From NCBI RefSeq assembly GCF_014280435.1, contig NZ_CP060388.1, positions 682,001 to 746,000 on the forward strand: a DNA stretch of 64,000 bases, given 5' to 3'. Under the pieces are notes generated by a model. The model made no database searches. It was not told where the DNA came from and saw only the letters and a list, made by a program, of their open reading frames with translations. Shown piece after piece: positions 59,381 through 64,000 of this stretch (its first letter is position 1; each line of letters opens with the position of its first letter). The stretch is from Sphingobium sp. KCTC 72723 (GTDB taxonomy: Bacteria; Pseudomonadota; Alphaproteobacteria; Sphingomonadales; Sphingomonadaceae). Made by a program: the position numbers and the translations under genes.

Positions 59381-60640
59381 CTAGGGCATTAAGTCGCCCG
59401 AAAGCTGCAAATGGTCAACAAGGGTTAACCATGATTGTTCGATCCGGGCGATCAACCGTGTGTCGGACAGGTCATCGGGCGCAATCTCCTCCGGCCAGTA
59501 ATCGCCCACGATTCCAGCGATGGCGTCCAGCTTGGCGTCGTCCACCAGAAATCGCGGGTCGATCGTCGCCGGGTCGGCCACCACGCGCAACCTCAGGCAC
59601 GCCGGGCCGCCACCATTGGCCATGGACTGGCGCACATCGACGGGGACCAGCCGCCGGATCGGGCCATTGCCCGCCACCATCTGCTCCAGCCATTGCCACA
59701 CCGCCGGAATGGCCCGCGCCTCGGTCGGCAATATCAGCGCCATCGCGCCATCGGGCAACGTCACCAATTGCGCATTGAACAGATAGGATGCGATCGCGTC
59801 GGACAGGCTGATCGCGCTGGCCGGCACCTCGACAATCTCGACTTCTGGCATGGCGGCGCGCAACTGTGCGTAAAATACATGGCTGTCGGCAAAGGCCTGC
59901 TCATGCGCGAACAGCACGCGCTCGTTCGCCACCGCCACTACGTCGTTATGAAACGCCCCCGCCGCAATCGCTTCTTCGGATTGGGCGACGAACAGGGTTC
60001 GGGCCGGGTCCAGCCCATGCCGCCGCGCGACCGCCTTGCTTGCCTCGACATGCTGGCGCGCGGGGAAGGGGCCACCGCTCCTGCCATAGACGAATATCTC
60101 CACCCCCGGCGCATCATGTCGCGCCGCCAGCCGCATATGGTTGGCCGCGCCTTCATCGCCGAATGGGGCGGGGACGGGCGCATGGATCGCAAAGGCGCGC
60201 GGATCGGAAAAAACCGTGCGCAACTGCGTCAACGTCTGCGGCCATTCATGGCTGCGATGGGGCATCGTCACCAGATTAGCGACGGTCATATGCGTCCGCC
60301 CGTCCGCCGTATCGGTGGCGGGCGACACGGTGGCCGCATTGGCCGCCCACATCGACGAAGCCGACAGCGCCGCCGCGCGGATCGCCGGTTCAGCGTCGCT
60401 GATGTCCGTCCCCAAACTGGCCAGCCACGCGCCATCGGGCCGCCATTGCGGCAGGAAAATCCCTTGTATCAGGCCCAGCGCGATGTTGCCGCGCATCTTC
60501 TCGATCCCCTGCAACGCCGCCGCGCGCGGGTGCGATACGGCACCCGCATTGCGCGCCGACGCCAGATTGCCCAGGCTCAACCCCGCATAATTATGGCTCG
60601 GCCCGATCAGCCCGTCGAAATTAATCTCTATGACGCTCAT
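59381..60640 (-). CDS. astB: N-succinylarginine dihydrolase
   Basis: 419 aa. Second step of the arginine succinyltransferase (AST) pathway: N2-succinylarginine to succinylornithine, CO2 and ammonia. Motifs INFDGLIGPSHNYAGLS, PQWRPDGAWLASLG, AAGAFHNDVVAVANE and MANGGGPACLRLR with its catalytic Cys are present. Overlaps astA by four bases. astC, astD and astE are not in the window. Confidence 0.94.
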   Translation of the reverse strand: MSVIEINFDGLIGPSHNYAGLSLGNLASARNAGAVSHPRAAALQGIEKMRGNIALGLIQGIFLPQWRPDGAWLASLGTDISDAEPAIRAAALSASSMWAANAATVSPATDTADGRTHMTVANLVTMPHRSHEWPQTLTQLRTVFSDPRAFAIHAPVPAPFGDEGAANHMRLAARHDAPGVEIFVYGRSGGPFPARQHVEASKAVARRHGLDPARTLFVAQSEEAIAAGAFHNDVVAVANERVLFAHEQAFADSHVFYAQLRAAMPEVEIVEVPASAISLSDAIASYLFNAQLVTLPDGAMALILPTEARAIPAVWQWLEQMVAGNGPIRRLVPVDVRQSMANGGGPACLRLRVVADPATIDPRFLVDDAKLDAIAGIVGDYWPEEIAPDDLSDTRLIARIEQSWLTLVDHLQLSGDLMP

Positions 60641-61656
60641 GCCCGCCCCGCCATGGTGATGGTCTGCCCCGGCGCGATGCCCAGCCGCGCCGCGCTGCCT
60701 GCGTCGATCGACACGGCCCCGTCCGCGCTTTCCTGCACAAAGCCATAGGTGCATCGATAATCGGCCAGCCTGCCCGTCGCCAACAGCATCTTGTCGCCAC
60801 CCTTATCATGCACGCCTGCCACCATGACGTCACGCGCCTGCGCGATGGTTTTCAACTGGTCGATCTGGCCCACCATCGTCGGCCCGCCGTCGAAAATGTC
60901 GACATAGCCTGCATTGTCGAACCCTTCGGTTTCCAGCATCCGCATCGCCGCCCGGCCATTGGGGTGGGGCAGGCCAATGACGGCGCGCGCGCTGTCGGTC
61001 AGCATCGCGGTATAGATGGGCGTCTTGGGCATCAGGTCGGCGATGAACTGATTGCCGTTGACCGCATTAAACTCGTCCGCCTCCTGAAAATTCATCCCGA
61101 AAAAGCGCCCGGCCAGTCCGTCCCAGAATGGCGACCCGCCTGCCTCGTCAATGACACCGCGCAACTCGGCAATCACCTTGTCGCCAAAGCGCGCCCTATG
61201 CGCCCGGATATACAAGTAACGGCTGCGCGCCAGCAGCAGACCCAGCCCCTCGGCCCGTTCGCGCGGATGCAGGAACAGCCCGCCAACCTCGACCGATCCT
61301 TCCAGATCGGTGGTCAGCGACAGCATCTGCGCCCGGAACGTCCGCCCCAACTCGCGGCTATGCTGGGTCAGCATCCCCAGCCGATAGGAATAAAAGGGCC
61401 AGCTTTGCCCGACCGTGCTGAAAATCTGGCATGTGCCGCGCACCTGACCCGTCTCGACATTCTCCAGCACCATGACGATCAACTCGTCGGTCACGCCGTC
61501 CTCCGCCCGGCCCAGCGCCGCTTCCGTCCGCTCCAGCTTCGCGCCCAGCGCCGTGCGATCGGGCGGCAGGTTGGTGAAGCCCCCGCCGGTCAGCTTGGCC
61601 ATCTCATACAGCGTCTGCAAATCGTCCGCGCGCGCGGTGCGCATGATGAAGCTCAA
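60637..61656 (-). CDS. astA: Arginine N-succinyltransferase
   Basis: 339 aa. First step of the AST pathway, transferring succinyl from succinyl-CoA to arginine. IMRTARADDLQTLYEMAKLTGGGFTNLP at the N-terminus, TYFSTV-like CQIFSTVGQSWPFYSYRLG and VEVGGLFLHPRERAEGLGLL are family features. Overlaps both neighbours by four bases. Confidence 0.93.
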   Translation of the reverse strand: MSFIMRTARADDLQTLYEMAKLTGGGFTNLPPDRTALGAKLERTEAALGRAEDGVTDELIVMVLENVETGQVRGTCQIFSTVGQSWPFYSYRLGMLTQHSRELGRTFRAQMLSLTTDLEGSVEVGGLFLHPRERAEGLGLLLARSRYLYIRAHRARFGDKVIAELRGVIDEAGGSPFWDGLAGRFFGMNFQEADEFNAVNGNQFIADLMPKTPIYTAMLTDSARAVIGLPHPNGRAAMRMLETEGFDNAGYVDIFDGGPTMVGQIDQLKTIAQARDVMVAGVHDKGGDKMLLATGRLADYRCTYGFVQESADGAVSIDAGSAARLGIAPGQTITMAGRA

Positions 61657-62879
61657 GCGGTCATCCCCTCTCTTTTATATTGCCCCTGCGCGATCCGCAG
61701 CAGCGCCAGCGCGGACAGTTGCGCCCGCTCGGCCAGGCTGTCAGTCAGCAGAAATTCCGCATCGCTATGGATGTTGCCGCCGCGCACGCCCATCGTATCG
61801 ACCACCGGCACGCCGCACGCCGCGATATTATTGCCGTCGCACACTCCGCCGGTATCGCGCCAGCCGATGTCCAGTCCCAACGCTGCGCCGCAGTCGCGCA
61901 CCAGCCCGAATAGCCGTTCCGCCTTGGCATCCATGGGCTTTGGCGGTCGCCCGAACCCGCCATGCACATGCACGCCGACGTCATGCTCGCGCGCCACCGC
62001 CGCCACCGTCGCGTCGATCAGCGCGCGCACCGCTGCCTCGTCCACCGGGCTGCGCGGGCGGAAATTCACTCGCAACACCGCATGATCCGGCACCACATTA
62101 TTCGGCCCGCCACCGTCGATCTTCGCCGGATTGCATGAAAATCCACCTCCGCTCGCTGCCTTCAACCGCAGGCCCAGATCCGCCGCCGCCAGCAAAGCAT
62201 TGCGCCCGTCATCGGGGTTGCGCCCCGCATGGGCGCTGCGCCCGGTAAAGATGAACGAGAAATTGCCGCTCCCTGCCCGCGCGCCTGCCAGCGTCCCGTC
62301 GGGCAGGGCAGGTTCATATGTAAACGCCGCCAGCTTCCCCGCCGCCATCTCCCGCAACAACGCAGCGGAAGAGGGACTACCCACTTCCTCATCGCTGTTG
62401 ATGATGACGTCATAGCCCAACGTCACTATCGCGTCCGACCGCTCGATCGCGTCCAGCGCCGCCAGCATCACCGCGATCCCGCCCTTCATGTCGGCAACCC
62501 CCGGCCCGTTCAGCACCCCCGGCTCGACCCAGCGCTGCCCCTGAAACCCATGATCGGCGGCAAACACCGTATCCATATGCCCCGTCAGCAGCAGTCGGAT
62601 CGGCGCATGTGGCCGCACCGACAGGTGCAGATGCCGGCCATGCGCGATAGTCCGGATGCGCCCGTCCGCTGCCACCGTCTCGACCGGCACAGCCTCGACC
62701 AGCCGCAATTCGCCCGGCAAGATCGCAAAGCCATCCGCCAGCCGCCCGGCCATCACCGCCAGCCCGTCCAGATTGCGCGACCCGCTGTTGATCGCGGCCC
62801 AATCCTGCACCCGCGCCAGCATGGGCGCACTTGCCGCGCGCTCCATGATGCGCAGATCAGCCGGGGATAAAGCGTTCAT
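61653..62879 (-). CDS. M20-family metallohydrolase in the ast cluster
   Basis: 408 aa. Zinc peptidase signatures LLTGHMDTVFA, GPGVADMKGGIAVML, INSDEEVGSPSSA and the dimerisation loop GRSAHAG are intact. Similar to glutamate carboxypeptidase/deacylase enzymes. Because it is coupled to astA, it may act on an N-succinyl amino acid and replace AstE (succinylglutamate desuccinylase). That assignment is inference. Confidence 0.8.
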   Translation of the reverse strand: MNALSPADLRIMERAASAPMLARVQDWAAINSGSRNLDGLAVMAGRLADGFAILPGELRLVEAVPVETVAADGRIRTIAHGRHLHLSVRPHAPIRLLLTGHMDTVFAADHGFQGQRWVEPGVLNGPGVADMKGGIAVMLAALDAIERSDAIVTLGYDVIINSDEEVGSPSSAALLREMAAGKLAAFTYEPALPDGTLAGARAGSGNFSFIFTGRSAHAGRNPDDGRNALLAAADLGLRLKAASGGGFSCNPAKIDGGGPNNVVPDHAVLRVNFRPRSPVDEAAVRALIDATVAAVAREHDVGVHVHGGFGRPPKPMDAKAERLFGLVRDCGAALGLDIGWRDTGGVCDGNNIAACGVPVVDTMGVRGGNIHSDAEFLLTDSLAERAQLSALALLRIAQGQYKREGMTA

Positions 62880-62931
62880 CCACAGGGTCTATCAGAGCGC
62901 AGCCCGCGCCTCCACCCCCGGCGCACCCCCC

Positions 62932-63831
62932 TTAAAAATCGTAGGACAGCGTCAACCGGCTAAGCGTGTTGAAATCGCGCGTCGACAGCAATGTCTCCGA
63001 TTCATACTGCACCAGGTAGGATAAGGCCGCCGACCATCGCGTCGCCACTTTCGTTTCCACCCCGGTCAGTGCGTTGAGCGTATAGACTCCGCTTTCGGCA
63101 TAGCCCGATGCGCTCTGCTTGACCGTCAGAGTCGGCGTCGCGCGCCATACGGCGGCCATCGACCCGCGAACCCCCGCCTTGGTTTCGCTGATCCCGATCA
63201 GATATTTGGCGTGACGCACCGAAGGACCGATATCGACGGACAGGTCCACCGGCTTGCTGACGATCAGCTTGTAACCCACGCCCACCGACGCGGTATAACG
63301 CTGGTCGTAACCGATCGACGTGTCCCGCTCGAACTGGGCCAGTCCATAAGCGAATCCGCGCGGATCAAATTCATATTTCGGCTCATAGCCTGCAAAATAG
63401 CGTTCCCGCGACGTGACCCCGTTGGCGCGGCGATAATCCGCGCTGGCGGTCAGCTTGTGCGACCATTGCAGCCCGGCGCGGGTCGCGGTGGCATTCACGC
63501 TGATGCCCAGCTCGCTGGTGGACCCGGTCGACCGGAATCCGCCAGCCTCGACCCGGCCCGTCCATAATTCGTTGAAGCGCGCCTCGCGAATCACGGTGTC
63601 ACGGGTCGCCTTGGTCCGTTCTTTCCAGCTCTGAACCAATCGCTGGATTTCGTCGGCGGACGCCGGGTTGGTCTGCTTGGCAATTTTGGCGACGGTGGCA
63701 ATTTCCGTTTCGCTGCCATTGGCGATCGCCGCTTCCATCATTTCGCGCACGGACGGCGGCAACAACGCCGGGTCGGCGGCCATGGCCGGGGCGGACAGGA
63801 ACAGGCAAATCGGGATCAGAGAAGCACGCAT
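62932..63831 (-). CDS. DUF481 family outer-membrane protein
   Basis: 299 aa. Signal peptide (SLIPICLFLSAPAMAA), a helical segment (35-85), then a beta barrel of about 210 residues with alternating pattern and terminal TLSYDF, as in DUF481 proteins (YdiY-like). Function unknown. Confidence 0.85.
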   Translation of the reverse strand: MRASLIPICLFLSAPAMAADPALLPPSVREMMEAAIANGSETEIATVAKIAKQTNPASADEIQRLVQSWKERTKATRDTVIREARFNELWTGRVEAGGFRSTGSTSELGISVNATATRAGLQWSHKLTASADYRRANGVTSRERYFAGYEPKYEFDPRGFAYGLAQFERDTSIGYDQRYTASVGVGYKLIVSKPVDLSVDIGPSVRHAKYLIGISETKAGVRGSMAAVWRATPTLTVKQSASGYAESGVYTLNALTGVETKVATRWSAALSYLVQYESETLLSTRDFNTLSRLTLSYDF

Positions 63832-63907
63832 GGCCCCGTCATACCCATCCGACCGGGGAATTTAAGCCCCATGCGGCGAATGGTTCGCAAAAAATCTCTT
63901 CGCCGGT

Positions 63908-64000
63908 TCAGATAAGCGCGCGAAATTCTTGCAATATGTCGCGATATAATTTGCGTTTGAACGGCACGATCATCTCCGGCAACGTGTCCGGCACGGCCCA
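63908..64000 (-). CDS. C-terminal end of an unidentified protein
   Basis: On the minus strand the last 30 codons read WAVPDTLPEMIVPFKRKLYR and end DILQEFRALI with TGA at 63908-63910. The pattern looks like a real soluble-protein tail, but it is too short to identify. The rest lies past the window. Confidence 0.5.
   Translation of the reverse strand, partial: WAVPDTLPEMIVPFKRKLYRDILQEFRALI

Overview
The window is a GC-rich alphaproteobacterial chromosome segment. Gene order and protein sequences (nuoI-N followed by birA, coaX, RNase J and a DUF1467 gene; mreBCD-mrdA-rodA; glyQ/glyS next to ppdK; a partial arginine succinyltransferase cluster) fit a sphingomonad (Sphingomonadaceae, e.g. Sphingobium or Sphingomonas). 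This placement comes from recognising the proteins by eye; no database search was run.

Layout. 1-9.8 kb (+): the 3' end of the complex I operon (nuoI partial, J, K, L, M, N), then biotin ligase, type III pantothenate kinase, RNase J and a small DUF1467 membrane protein, mostly overlapping by 1-4 bases. 9.9-14 kb (-): a hybrid histidine kinase translationally coupled to a KaiC-like double ATPase, then a DUF1206 membrane protein. 14.1-14.9 kb (+): yaaA.

15.0-27.2 kb is a 12.2-kb genomic island inserted at the 3' end of a tRNA-Lys(CTT) gene and bounded by a 52-bp direct repeat. It carries a tyrosine integrase broken by an in-frame amber codon, an AlpA-like DNA-binding protein, a DUF3987 protein, a dense cluster of GTAGCA repeats around an AT-rich patch that resembles an iteron origin, a truncated hypothetical gene, an IS21-family element, and a dismantled type II restriction-modification pair. 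The endonuclease has lost its N-terminus at the IS21 end and has a frameshift. The methyltransferase is cut in two by two further IS elements stacked at the same TGA trinucleotide. Removing them in silico restores one 311-aa methyltransferase frame that overlaps the endonuclease tail-to-tail.

27.4-33.1 kb (-): rod-shape/elongasome operon mreB-mreC-mreD-mrdA-rodA. 33.3-47.1 kb: mutL, a small secreted protein, MaoC-like hydratase, PhoD-like phosphatase, a UDG-superfamily glycosylase, ychF, DUF983 and DUF2490 proteins, phosphoglucomutase, an HD-GYP protein, pth and rplY with an intervening terminator, and two tandem TraB/GumN proteins. 47.2-53.4 kb (+): glyQ, glyS and ppdK; glyS is a mosaic carrying two in-frame palindromic repeat insertions and one segment of foreign composition. 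53.4-64 kb: a small HhH membrane protein, two identical tRNA-Arg(ACG) genes, cobyric acid synthase, TadG/TadE-like proteins, a PAS protein with an antitoxin-like N-terminus, astB-astA plus an M20 hydrolase, a DUF481 outer-membrane protein, and the 3' end of an unidentified gene.

The most informative region is the island, where successive IS insertions can be ordered and a lost restriction system reconstructed from the sequence alone.
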